NCBI GenBank assembly: GCA_946807835.1
Contig: OX327693.1
Coordinates: 7,333,501-7,397,500, forward strand
Origin: Ailanthus altissimus
Lineage: Eukaryota; Streptophyta; Magnoliopsida; Sapindales; Simaroubaceae
Length of the DNA: 64,000 nucleotides
Reading direction: 5' to 3'
The notes beneath the pieces are model-generated. The model was given only the letters and a program-made list of their open reading frames with translations, was not told the origin of the DNA and did not search any database. A program made the position numbers and the translations under genes. Shown here in pieces: positions 1-12,100 of this stretch (position 1 is its first letter; every line of letters starts with the position of its first letter).

Positions 1-1404
1 CTAATTCTAAAATCATAACCATTATAAATTTAAAATTAGGTGAAAAACAATTATAGTAGATTTAGACAATTATAGTAGATTTAGATTTACGTCAATACTT
101 TAATTATTTGACGTGAGTTTTTATTATTAATGTGATAATTTTACATTATTGTCAAATCAACTGTCGAATCACCGAACATTACGTTTTTCCAGTTTCTAAT
201 CTGACATGCATAAAAGTCTACTAAAATAACCTAATTATCATTCATTTTCTAATGTTAGAAATTTTATTTATCGAGAAGACTTGACTAATATTAAGTGACG
301 TTTGGTCTTTCTTAAAATCCTGTTCGTGCTTTCCTTCTATTGGATGAGGTTTGGTTGGCTTTATTCTTATTGAATAATTGCACGCATAAATTATATTATA
401 ATCCTTTTCGTTTCTTTTTTTTATTCAAACATAGTCATCAATATAAATATTAATAGGAAAATATTGGAGGTTTAGACGTAAAATTATACTTTTTTTATAA
501 AAAAAATCATTATAATATTATTATAAACTATTACAATAATAACCTTTCAAATCTAGAGAAAAATAACAATCTTTTATAATTAAAAGAAATAAATAATCTC
601 ATTCTCTATGACTAAAGAAAAATAAAAATTCCTTCACAATTTTAAAAAAATAAACAATCCTCTACAAGTGGAGGAAATAAAAAAATCTCTTCTTCTGTAA
701 CAGAAGGAAAATAAACAATTTTTCACAATTTGTTTTTAAAAAACAATCCGCTTAAATTTTACAATTGAAGAAAAATATACAATCTCTTATATTTTAGTGG
801 AAGTTTTGAGTTTAAATCTCTCTTTTTTAATGTCAAAAGAAAAAAAAAAATTGTTTCATATTTTTAATATAATTAAATTATTTCAATTAAACGCCCAATT
901 AATATGATTCAACTAAATAAAAGATGAAGATCTTAACTTAAAATTTTAATTTAAAATACCGACTTAAATTTTTATTTTTTGTACAATTTAATAATAAATA
1001 CTACTTTTAGCTTTAAATTTATATTATTAAATACATACTACTTTTAGTTTTGAATTTGTATTATTAAATTGTATATAATTAATAATTGAAATTTAAATCA
1101 TTATTTTAAGTTTAAATTTTAAATTAAGAGAAAAATAAACGCAAAAATAAAGTGGTAAGCTCTCCCACCTAAATCTTTTTTCAATTTTAAAATAGAATTT
1201 AAAATGTAAAATATTATTTTAAAAAATAATTGGTATACATTTAAAAATAATAATTGGTATATATTTTGTCAGTATGGACTTTCATCTCAACGATCAATGA
1301 CGATCCTCGGTTCCACAACAAACAGAGAACGATCCCTTCAAGGTGGATGATAAAAGACCAACAACTGAATCTGTTTGGCTGTGCCGACGGTAGATCATAT
1401 ACTA
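1..1404. repeat. Diverged copy of the region upstream of the 24.9-kb gene
   Basis: This AT-rich stretch matches 22390-24180 in the same orientation over nearly its whole length. Shared landmarks include a block ending in a conserved stretch at about 1313-1396 (counterpart about 24070-24178). The 22-kb copy is longer, partly because a block of about 180 bp carrying the CCTC/TACAAGTGGAGG palindrome is duplicated there and single here (about 560-720). The match stops near 1404, where similarity to a different repeat (9126 onward) begins, so this copy is chimeric. No coding sequence is seen. The left end is cut by the window edge. Confidence 0.75.
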
Positions 1405-4265
1405 ATAACTGAATCTTAAATTACTTTGTAACTTCTACCTCTAATTGCTTTTAATTTTCATCAACTAGCAACAACTTTCTTTTTCTCTCTCTCTTTTTGA
1501 CTCAATATTGTTTTATGTGGCAACAACTTGCCCTTTTTTTCCTTGCCAATTAAGAAACAGCTATTTACTTTGTTCAATAAAGCAAAAGTTCATATCTTTC
1601 ACATGAGGAATTTTTTTGTTTTCCATTTCTTTGCTTCAATGAATTGCAAACAATCATGACATTTGGCAGCACGTTTCTCCCTTTCGTTTACTTAATTTTT
1701 TCACAAACAACAATCAATGCATTTTTTCGCAATTTAGAAGAAATAATTTACAGCAACACTACTAACACATGCTTTTTCTACCGCAAAAGCACTATTTTTA
1801 AACATTTATTTTTTCAAAAAAAAAACATTTTCAAGGCAAAATCAAATGTACCCCTTAGAGAGATGATTCCAATTTTCTAATTATAGAAGTTACTGAGAAA
1901 ACATACTTCAAAAGTGTTGAAGAGACTTGATTATTCTAATGCAGTAGACACTTAAATCGAGCCATAATTAAATTTAATCTAGTGTCAAACCTTTGAAAAA
2001 AAAGAAATTTTTTTACTTTGATCTTAATATTTTTGTTGTATTATTCATGACGTCCTTGATATTTTAAAATTTATTAATTGAGTCTATTAAGAATAAAAAT
2101 GATCATATTTCAAGAATGAAAATGATAGTAAAAAAATATATTTAATAATAATAATGATAACAAAAACACCTCTAAAAGACGGAATTGGTAAATTTTAAAA
2201 ATATTGTATTTTTTAAAATTAAAATTAAAAATAAAAGAATTAAACTGTCAATTTCTCAACAAAAAAAAGTTGTGTGAGGATTTGAACTGTTTAGATGAAC
2301 TATGATACATAGTGAGGTATGTTAGACATATAATGTTATTTATACCCTTAAAGTATATGAAATAACATTTTATTATACATTGATAAGCTTATATTTATAA
2401 AGTATGTGATCTATATATTAGACATATGATGCTAATACAGATGATATAGATCACAAGTTCTTTATAAATTAAATCATGTTCACAACTATTAATGAAAATG
2501 GTATTTCATTATATAAGGTTGTAGTTTTTCTGTTTCTTATAATGGATGATTTACCTTGATTATCGAAGTAGAGACTTTAAGAAGCAAAACTAGTGTATAT
2601 GATAAATTGAACATGACTATTGTGAATTTCGATCTGGTTAACTAAATGTCGTAAATCTTAATTCACAAAAATTTTAATAGGCTTGATTGATTTTAATCCT
2701 GAGTAAGTAATGAATTTACATTCATGCATTTTATCTTTTGAGTTATCATAGAGTGAGATCTATATAAATGGTCAAAACCTCGATAGCTTGAAGATATAAT
2801 TTTATGGGCCGTAAGAACATGTATTTGCAAGATGGAATCTAATAATTAATGTCTACCTAAATTGTTTGCAGTACTTGATCATTAGAATCTGTGGCCACAG
2901 TTTATTCAATAAATTATTTATTAAATAATAATATTTATTTGTAAATTTATTTTTCAAATATAGATATATTAAAAGTGATCATTAGAGCATTCAGTGACTT
3001 AGAGGTAAATAAGTAATTAAAGAGGTAAGACATTTTTTCAAGGCCTAGTTTTAATTATAAACATCAATTAGAGGGTCAAATAAGTGGTTATTATTGGTTT
3101 AAAGACCAAGCCCAATTTAATTTAAATGAGTTTTAATTAAATGAGTTTTTATTTTATAACATGAGTTCCTAGAGTACAGTCATTGGAATAGCTTGGAACT
3201 AACTTAGAAGAATTGGTATATTATGAGATAATAAGAACTAGACCTTTTAAGTTGGAGTTAGGAAGCTCATGAGTCTTACAGTCCCTCTACTAGCTCAAAT
3301 CCTAATCAAACTTTAATTTTTTAATCCTAATCAAATTTCAAATACCCAAGGGAGATCCCTATATATATGAGAGGTATGTAATAAGAAAACAACCCCAACT
3401 ATATAGAGAAAAATTCTTTTAAGTATTCTTACATGGAAAAAGAATTTAATTAATATCATTCTCTCAAATTTTGGTATTAGTAGTTTTAAAGATTAAAAAA
3501 ATTTCAAGTGCCCATACAGGTTGAGTTTGAAGATTGAGGATAGTAGAGAAGATTGCGGCCAGTTAATTCAATATTTGTCATAACAAGGAATTAAAGTAAT
3601 CTTCTATCTATATACATGTAAATATGAACAAGACGATTTGATATTCGTTACGTTTATTTTTATAAACAAAAAATTTGTATTTACCAACAAACAAGCTATT
3701 CTTACCACAATGAGGTTGAATTCAAAATCCTTGTGCTAGGAGTTAGGACATTTTAAGTATGATCAACAATAAATTAAGGTCACCTGTAATGGTGATAATA
3801 ATTAAGAAGGGGGAAGTTAGTTGGGAATTTGCTACTATGCATATTTATGAGGTTATTTAGTAAGGTGCACTTGGGAATGTTTTATGTTTATAACGAAGTT
3901 CTTTCATTTCATAGCACTTATGTTATTAGTGATTTCTTTTATAGTGTTTTCTAAGAAAGTAGTTAATATTTGATAATAAATTATAAAAATGTATTAAAGT
4001 ATTTTTTTTATATTTTGTAAGGTACTAGTTAGCTATGTAATTGAAAAATACTTTTACTATTAAATAATATAAATATTCTTTTCTCACCACTCAATTTATT
4101 TTTGTAGTTTTAGCGATAGAGGCATAAGAATCTTGAACAGTAGTGGGGGGTTTGAGTATTTGTAATGGTATCAAATTTTGGTCTTAGGGATTGGCTTCGG
4201 AGTACAGGGGGGGCAAAACCTCTAAATGCTGATATTGGGGGACCAGGCTCCTCTAATTTAGATCT
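1405..4265. repeat. Repeat unit A, interrupted by a solo LTR
   Basis: Apart from the insertion at 2320-3693, this unit aligns with 9126-12612 in direct orientation; both reduce to about 1.5 kb without their insertions. Landmarks are a CT-rich tract (about 1485), a segment near 1900-1960 on the AAGTGTTGAAGAGACTTGATT motif and a G-rich end (about 4140-4260). The last 430 bp or so also resemble 30695-31270. No protein-coding potential is evident, so it may be a non-coding part of a DNA transposon or a segmental duplication. Confidence 0.7.
2320..3693. mobile_element. Solo LTR of 1374 bp in repeat A
   Basis: The segment is absent from copy B, which gives the empty site. It begins TGTTAGACAT and ends CAACAAACA, the TG...CA ends of an LTR. 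It is flanked by AGGTA (2315-2319) and AGCTA (3694-3698), a 5-bp target duplication with one mismatch. A TATA-like run (TATATATATGAG) lies at about 3360. No internal retroelement genes remain. The family is not recognised. A single LTR at an empty-site position is best explained by LTR-LTR recombination. Confidence 0.75.
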
Positions 4266-5080
4266 GTTAGGCTAAGTCCCTATTATATAGTTTGACCAAA
4301 CAAGTAAAAACTCAAATACTTTTACTAAAAAAAGATAAAAGGTGATGAACCAAATTAAAAAGGGTCTTAAAAGTTTCTAAAATTTGGTTTTAATATTTTG
4401 AGGTGATTTAAACTCTATTTTTGCTTAAATTTTAAATGTGAGTTTTTAACATCTTACTTTGTATATTTATTTGTGTTAATTTTTAATATAACCTCTATCA
4501 TAGTTGAATCTAACAAACACATGTCTGAAATAAATTTATTAAATTTGTTGTAATTGAGTTTAGAATTTTTTTTTTTTTTGGTAAGTGACCTTCTAATATG
4601 ATTTTAGATAGAATGTTATTATAATTTCATTATTATTACGTAGTAAAAGTTTGAAATTAAACTTTAATCCCATAGTTTTTCTCAATTTAGATTTTTGATG
4701 TAAAAGTTTGTGCCTCAGTTACAATTTGTTTATTGTTTGTGACTTGCTTATAGTTCTTTTCATAATATTTGTACTTTTTATTAATTGTTTACAGTGAATC
4801 ATTCTATTTTAATAACATAAAGAGAGAAAAAAAAATTGTTTTTTGTTATGTAATATTTTGTGAATCTTTTTATGAGAGAGTGGCAAATGGGTCTTAGACT
4901 CAAATTCCACTCTTAAAAAAAAAAAGAGAAAGGGATTTGATTGACATTTCTATAAACATGAAAGACAAAATAAAATTTATATATATTTTCTCAATGATGT
5001 ATTAAATAATAACGGTAGGCCTACATTCATTGCATTGAACTTCTACTTTTATAAATATTGAGAAAGCATATACACAAGTA
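4266..5080. other. AT-rich intergenic DNA, nothing recognised
   Basis: No coding sequence, structural RNA or repeat could be supported here. On the minus strand it lies downstream of the RNase T2 fragment, and the later conserved T2 motif (KHGTC type) was not found in it. Confidence 0.5.
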
Positions 5081-5081
5081 C

Positions 5082-5440
5082 CTGGGAAATATGGAGGATG
5101 CTTTGAATAATGCAGGATTTAGGCATGGAGTTCAAAAGGTCATTCGGCCATAACCCACCAATAGTGAAGCCTGCGGCTGGTTTTCCAGTACTTTTGGGAT
5201 AGCAACAACCTTGCTTCGTATTGCAATACGATCTTGGCCACAATCAAATTTTCGCACACAACAATAACATCTATATATATTATATTGACCTTTAGTTAAA
5301 TCTAAAAAAAAAAAAAAGTGATACCAAAACAAGTGCTCTTAAGAAAATGCAAAAATTCAGACTGTTGTCACTTACTTGGAACAAAGCGTAGTAGAAACCC
5401 GCTGTAAGATAAGATACGGATTGTAGCTCAAGATGAACAT
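5082..5440 (-). pseudogene. RNase T2-family gene fragment
   Basis: The minus strand encodes LWPRSYCNTKQGCCYP, then GKPAAGFTIGGLWPN and MPKSC (about 5243 down to 5100). This is the order of the N-terminal part of secreted T2/S-like ribonucleases: WPGSYC, CCYP, GKPAADF, the first active-site block FxIHGLWP, then SC. An upstream piece, AGFYYALFQ (about 5405-5373), ends at a GTAAGTG donor and would supply the preceding strand. The fragment ends at a possible GTACTTG donor (5081). Defects: the active-site His of FTIHGLWP is Gly here, a TGA precedes the LWP segment unless spliced out, no clear signal peptide is joined to it, and the second active-site block (KHGTC type) is missing downstream. It is probably a dead partial copy. 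The family assignment rests on motif pattern only. Confidence 0.75.
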
Positions 5441-5694
5441 CACATCTTAAGCTTTTGTGAGTACTGGAGAGATGAACAAAGAGAAAAGGGTTTGTATAAT
5501 GTATATCTATATAGTATATCTCAACAAATAAATGAAGGACAGCTGTATTCAATATGTTGAACTCAATCAAATACTCCTCAATGTGTTATTATGCAAATTT
5601 TTTCCCTTAAGAATTTTGAAATACCAATTTTTAGGTCTTTTCTTTCTTCCATTTGGGGGAGATTCTTAACTCAAAAACTCCACTTTAATAAAGA

Positions 5695-6521
5695 TATTAA
5701 AAAATTAGTAATTCAACAATTTTGGTTGGATAAGAATTGAGATGAATACTAAAGTGAAGAGTTACAAGAAGTTTAGAACATGTGGGATACGTATGGAGAA
5801 GTCTATGACATATGGGACATAAATGGGGAAGCGAAACGGGACTTAAAACCATGAAGGAAGCAAGAAAACGTGGGATAGGCATACAGGGCTGAGCGCCGCG
5901 GCGCCTAGGATAGCAATCCAGCGCTGCAGCGCTAGGCGCGATTTTGGCCAGTGCTGCGGCGCCAGACGCGTCAGAAGTTTGTTTTTAATCTGAATTTCTA
6001 GTTTTGGGAAGTTTTGGACTTTCAAAATAAGTGGACTTTTACTCCAACAAGGCATAGGGTTAGTAGGCACAAAACACACCCTATATAAACACTTGTAAAC
6101 CCTTAATTTTAGATTAACCATTAAAAGAGACTCTAAGAGATGGGAAGAATTGGGTAGACACTAAGTGCTTGTGTGCGCTAGAGTGGAACCGTTGTTTGGG
6201 TGATCATTGTTCGTGGTAGAGTAAGGGTTCACTAAACGTTTAAGTCCTTTTGAGGGTTCTTCGTTGGATTTTCCTTGTAAAATCTCTAGGGAGTTATAAT
6301 AAGAGAGGCTAGGATCCTTGGATCTACTGTGGACGTAGGCAATTGGCCGACCCATGTAAGGTTGTGTTGTACTCTTTTATTTTCTGCTTTGAATTCTTGT
6401 TGTTTTTTGCTTTATTGATAGATTATTCCGCTACGCAAGGAGGTTAGGGTTCTAAGTTGAATCTTGGGTTCTTCGTTTCAACATAATCTCGAGAGGGAGA
6501 AGGGCGTTTTCTCTCTCAATA
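5695..6521 (+). repeat. 5' LTR (827 bp)
   Basis: It aligns with 7984-8855. The expected TG start is TA here (mutated) and the end is CTCAATA instead of CTCAACA. A TATA box (TATATAAA, about 6082) precedes the likely R region. A GC-rich module with GCGCCGCGGCGCC and related palindromes spans about 5891-5970, and the 3' LTR has a longer version of it. Confidence 0.85.
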
Positions 6522-6524
6522 AAC

Positions 6525-6536
6525 TGGTATCAGAGC
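6525..6536 (+). other. Primer binding site (initiator Met tRNA)
   Basis: TGGTATCAGAGC lies three bases after the 5' LTR. It is the standard plant Copia primer binding site complementary to the 3' end of tRNA-iMet. Confidence 0.9.
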
Positions 6537-6576
6537 TAGAGGTTCGATAATACACATCTGGGGTGTTTAAACCATA

Positions 6577-7665
6577 GCTACAATCAAGCAAGAAATAAAG
6601 AAGTTCAATGGGATGAATGACTTCAATCTTTGGAGGAAGAAGGTTAGGGCTCTACTAGTGAAGGAATAACTAGACTCAGCTCTAGAGGAAGCCAGCTACT
6701 CAACTAGCGATGAGGCGACAACCTCAAAGTCCGGGCATAAAGATTGGGACACAATTCAAAAAAAGGCTTACAGCACCTTATTCCTAGCGTTGAGTGACGA
6801 AGTATTAAAGAAAATTGGTGATGAAGAAACCCGCTTTAGGGCTATGGAAGAGACTCGAGGCATTGTACATGAAAAAGTCTCTTGCAAATAGACTTCTTGT
6901 GAAAAAGAAATTACATGAGTTGACAATGCATGAGGGAACTTCATTAAGAGCTCATATTGACGAGTTCAGCAAGATCATCATAAGTCTTGAGCAACTGGGC
7001 ATCAAGACTGAGGATGAAGACAAGGCCATTATCCCGTTAAGTTCGTTGCCAAAGAGCTATGAGAGCTTTGTGGATACGCTGCTGTATAGAAATGAGTCTT
7101 TAATGATGAATAACGTCAAGGCGTCATTGAACTCAAAAGAATTGACAAAGAAATCTGAGTCTGAGTGAACAGCTTTGCTTGCACAAGGAAGGAAGAGCAA
7201 CTAATCAAGGAGGAGATCCAAGAGGTATTTCCTTTGTAATAAGGAAGGGCACTTTGTGAAGGATTGTCCGAAATCAAAAGGCCAAGGAGGGTGGGCTACA
7301 ATCGGTACTGAGGAACATACCGAAGTTGTAGACATATTGGTAGCCTCAAGGGGAAAGTACGCTGGCAAATGGATACTAGATTAAGGGGTGCAGCGTCCAT
7401 ATGTATCTCGACAGATCGATGTTTACCAACTATAAAGTCAAAAGAGGTAAAGCTCTAATGGGGAATGACATGACTTGTGAGATCATGGAAGTTGGTGACA
7501 TAAAGCTGAGGATGCAAGGTGGAGAAACTAGGGAATTACATGGTGTAAGGCATGTTCCTAAAGTGCGGAGGAACTTGATATCCCTAGGCAAGCTCAATGA
7601 GGAAGGGTATTCGGTTAGAGCGGAAAAAGGAAAATTAAGGGTAGAGAAATGACTTATAGGATTTG
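6577..7665 (+). pseudogene. Copia gag and partial protease, broken
   Basis: Gag begins around 6577 (IKKFNGMNDFNLWRKKVRALL), with an in-frame TAA near 6667 and a frame change near 6815. The second frame (6815-7168) has the TNT1-type gag core, followed by a zinc knuckle in which CNKEGHFVKDC is kept but the first Cys is lost. Protease follows as WILD, a stop where the catalytic DSG continues, then the conserved tail VRHVPKVRRNLISLGKL (7401-7652). Reading ends soon after GLYVLTG-like sequence. In an active element this would assemble and process virus-like particles; here it is dead. Confidence 0.85.
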
Positions 7666-7983
7666 AGGGTGAAAAGCACAATAGGGGGCTCTATGTGCTT
7701 ACTGGGATAACTATGAGTCGCCCAACACGGGGTGTTGGGGTAATTTAGACCACTAGACGACATCCAAATAGTGCTCACCGAGGTGATGAGGGTCGGAAAA
7801 GAGTGCAATGCATCCATACCTTATGCAAGGTGCATGAATGCCTTTGGAGACCGAAGTCACTAGCCCGGGGAAAGTTAAGTCTTGGTGGAGACTTAACTGT
7901 ACTTAACTCTAGGTGATAGAGTATTGGTGTGGATCGAATCCCGAAACCTTTTTATTTGGAAGATTTTGAATCAAGGAAGGGTT

Positions 7984-8855
7984 TGTTGAAAAATTGGTGA
8001 TTCAACAATCTTGGTTGGACAAGAATTGAGATGAATACGAAAGTGAAGAGTTACAAGAAGTCTAGAATGTGTGGGATATGTATGAAGAAAGTCTAGGACG
8101 TATGGGACATAAAAGGGGAAGCAAAACAGGACTCAAAGACGTGAAGGAAGCAAGAAAATGCGAGATAGGCATATAGGGCTGAACGCCGCGGTGCCCAGGA
8201 CAGCAACCCAGCGTCGCAGCACTGGGTCCTTAGCGCCGCAGCGCTGGGCGTGATTTTGGCCAGTACCGCGGCGCCCATGGACGAGCACCGTGGCGCCAGA
8301 CACGTTAGAAGTTTGTTTTTAATCTGAATTTCTGGTTTTGGAAAGTTTTAGACTTCCAAAACAAGTGAACTCTTACTCCAACAAGGAATAGGGTTAGTAG
8401 GTGCGAAACACACCCTATATAAACACTTGTAAACCTTTAATTTCATATTAAGCATTAAGAGAGACACTAAAAAAGGGAAAAAAACTGGATAGACACTAAG
8501 TGCTTGTGTGCGCTAGGGTGGAACCATTGTTGAGTGATCATTGTTCATGGTAGAGTAAGGGTTCACTAAACGTTTAAGTCATTTTGAGGGTTCTTCATTG
8601 AATTTTCCTTGTAAAATCTCTAGGGAGTTATAATAAGAGAGGCTAGGATCCTTGGATCCACCGTGGACGTAGATAATTGGCCGAACAACGTAAGATTATG
8701 TTGTACTCTTTTATTTTCTGCTTTGGATTCTTGTTGTTTTTTTCTTGATTGACAGGTTATTCTGCTACGCAAGGAGATTAGGGTTTTAGGTTGAATTTAA
8801 GGTTCTTTACTTCAAGATAACCTTAAGAGGGAGAAAAGCGTTTCCTCCCTCAACA
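7984..8855 (+). repeat. 3' LTR (872 bp)
   Basis: It begins TGTTGAAAAATTGG just after a purine-rich tract (GAATCAAGGAAGGGTT) and ends CCTCAACA. It carries the same TATA box (about 8416) as the 5' LTR. Its GC-rich module (about 8181-8312) holds additional units compared with the 5' LTR, which accounts for most of the 45-bp length difference. Confidence 0.85.
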
Positions 8856-8860
8856 AAAGA

Positions 8861-9125
8861 AAAAGTGCAGTACAAACCCTTAACTATTAGAATATTACTG
8901 CAAATGCATTTTAAATGATGTTGTTAATTAGTTAATAAATTTACAATATTCTCATATAAACCCTCAAATTTATCTCTTTTATTTCAAGTTCATCTTTTTT
9001 TTTAAAAAATATTACACTTGTAATACTGAGGATGGCAAAGACTTATTGTTATTTCCAATGAATAAATTTTCTCTACATCAAAATTTTACACAATTTAAGA
9101 GCTCTCTTTATATAAATAATTTTCT
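8861..9125. other. AT-rich spacer, nothing recognised
   Basis: Flanking DNA between the Copia target site and repeat unit B. No coding or repeat structure was identified. Confidence 0.4.
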
Positions 9126-12100
9126 CATCTTAAATTAATTTATAACTTCAACCTCTAATTGCTCTTTATTTTCATCAACTAGCAATAACTTTCTTTTTCT
9201 CTCTCTCTCTCTTTTGACTTACTATTGTTTTATTTAGCAACAACTTGCCCTTTTTTTCCTTGCGAAGTAAGAAACAGCTATTTACTTTGTTCAATAAAGC
9301 AAAAGTTCATATCTTTCAAATGAGGAATTGTTTTTGCTTTCCATTTCTTTGCTTCGATGTATTGCAAACAATCATGAAATTTAGTAGCATGTTTCTCCTT
9401 TTCAGAGATCGTTTACTGATTTTTTTTCACAAACAACAATCAATGCATTTTTTTCGCAAGTTAGAAGAAATAATTTACAGCAACACTACTAACACATGCT
9501 TTTTCTACCTCAAAAGCACTATTCTTAAACATTTTTATTTTTTTCGAAAAGAAAAACATTTTCAAGGCAAAATCAAATGTACCCTTTAGAGAGATGATTC
9601 CAAATTTCTTATTATAAAAATTACTTTGAAAGCATATCTCAAAAGTGTTGAAGAGACTTGATTATTCTATAGCCATAGACACTCAAATCGAGTCATAACT
9701 AAACTTAATCTAGCGTCAAATCTTTGAAAAGAAAAATTGTTACTTTAGTCTCTATATTTTTGTTGAATTATCTGTTAGGATCGGTGCTTATGTGTCATCC
9801 CTGAATATACATATATTTGTGTATTTATACAAGTGTACATTCTCATTAAATCGCTAATACTCATTTATATGGTATTTTGCATGTAACATTACAGACATTG
9901 TAGATCTGAAGGAGTTTAGATCAAATCTAAAGGATTTAGATAAGGGCTCATAATTAGCCATGCTGAGAGGTATAAATGTTAAATGTTAGTACAGTTAAGT
10001 GTTAACTGGTTATAATACTCAGCAGATCTAAGAATTGGAGTCTTGTCTGTAGTAGGATATAGACCTGAGAGACCTAGGAGTATACTAGTAACTGCATAGT
10101 TGCAAGAGTTGCAATCGGGTGCCAGAAAATGCAAGTTACGTAAGTATGTTCTCAAATAATTATCTTTAATCTATTTCTGCCGGTGCATGTCTGTCAGTGG
10201 ATACTTTTATATAGATCAGCATATGTCGTACCTATAGAGTATAGTTGGTCGTTCCTAACCGTCCGTGAGCTTAGAGCTCGTATTAACATATAGGTATCCA
10301 GTTAGGACTGGATATGGGACAGACTGACGAGGGCCTCCGATAAACATCCTATATAAGCCGTCAACAGAGGGTCCTCTCAAGTTGAGTAGTATACGTGATC
10401 CTTTGACTTGAGTGTCACGGTGGGCTTGTAAGTGATCCACCATACTTTGGTTCCATGCATGTCACAGACCTTTCATGGTGTGACCACTGGGTGTCGCTAG
10501 GTATGGTCTGATGCTTATAGAGTCCGGTGCGTACAGATACGGGATCCATTAGCTCTTATAGAGAGTTCGATATCCAGATGCTTCGAGACTGTATCTCAGA
10601 AAATCTTGTGGCCACAAGTATCAATCCCAGGAAAGAGTTCCGTCAGGGTAGAATAATATGGCAAAAGAGTTTGCGCATATTATTCAGTGAGATACAAGTC
10701 TGGAGATAAGATATGGATGAGCATATGGGGATTTGACGGTGATAATGTATATCTCTGCACATCCAGGATATCATGACGGAAGGACTATACGTATGCATTA
10801 TAACCTCAGCTTGTATGGTTCAACGCGCTGATATGTACATCCGTGACGTGTGCGTGGGGCATTGCTCACAGACTCATGGAATAGTTCCATTTAACGAATC
10901 AGGCGTAAGACCTAGGGAGTCCCGCGATATAGAGTGTACTCGTTGTGCATTGGGGCAGCGTGCTAGATTAAATTATTTTATCCAACAATACCACGGTAAT
11001 GCATGTATGTCTGTATTTAAGTGTTAAATACAACAATTAGTTAATAATTGTTATTTACTAATTGTATTATGACACGTAGCGTATTGTGGACCCTCAGTTG
11101 AGTTTACCCAAGTGTGGGATTTGGTGGGACTCACTAAAGGATAAACTTGATAACTATTTATAAGGGGCAAAATGGTCATGACACACTATAATTATTTAAT
11201 TGTTAAATAATCATTCTCTCTCTCTCTCCCTTTTATATTATATAATATATATTATTATTTATATTATATATTATTATATTATATATATATATAAGCAAGA
11301 AGAAATGGAGAGAAAGAGAAGGAAGAAAGAAAGAATAAGAAAAGGAAGAAAAAAAACGGAAGAGGAAAAATGAAATTGTTTCATTTTCTTCTATCTTTTT
11401 AATTGGAGCAATTATGAATTGCTTCAAATTTTCATTTCTTATCCTTTTGGAGAAAATGATGTAAATTCACTTCCGACCATTTTGAGAATTAAGAGTTAAT
11501 TCTAGGCTGATTATGGAGCTGCTATTCTAGCTTACCAAGGCCACCGAGTTGATGACTAAAATTGCACTCGAGTTGATCTCTATACGGACTCCAGAAAAAA
11601 TACGTGTATAACGTCACACGTTTTTGGTGAGTTCTCTAACCTTATTAATATGTTAATGTGATTAATATATTGAATTTATTGTGTTTATTATAAAATTTAT
11701 ATATTTTCGTTGCGTTAGGCAATAAACACAATTGCACATGCATATACCCATGTGCCTAAGATCCTACACCAACATTATCTATGACATCTCTGATATTTTA
11801 AAAATTAACAATTAACTCTTTTAGGGATAAAAATAATATATTTTAAGGATGAAAATAATAGTAAAAACAATAAATTTTAGGAATGAAAATGACAGAAAAA
11901 AAAACATGTATAAAAGATTTTAATTGGTAAATTTTGAAAGATTAAGAATCAAATGAGTAATTCAATAAAAATATAATAATTAAACTATCAATTTTTCGAG
12001 AAAAAAATGTTGTGTAAGAACTTGAAGTGTTTTGATGAACTATGATACAGAGTACGGAATTCATATCACAATGAGGTTGAATTTAGAATCCTTGAGATAG

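Larger units (their letters stand above)
5695..8855 (+). mobile_element. Internally deleted Ty1/copia element (Tork/TNT1-like)
   Basis: A structurally closed retrotransposon: 5' LTR 5695-6521, primer binding site, gag and start of protease, polypurine tract, 3' LTR 7984-8855. Five-base target duplications AAAGA flank it (5690-5694 and 8856-8860). The internal region is only about 1.46 kb: after the protease region it jumps to the 3' end, so integrase, reverse transcriptase and RNase H are missing. Gag carries stops and a frameshift. It cannot move by itself. The gag pattern (SLANRL, LHELTMHEGTS, SSLPKSYESF) is TNT1-like, which suggests the Tork lineage. Confidence 0.9.

Noticed and set aside
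1644..1880. 78-codon frame (and partner at 9245-9589)
   Set aside because: The two repeat copies differ by frameshifts in this stretch, so no coding constraint is visible.
10773..11027. 84-codon frame
   Set aside because: It is inside the 2-kb solo LTR; the diverged relatives at 13.9 kb and 53 kb do not preserve the frame.
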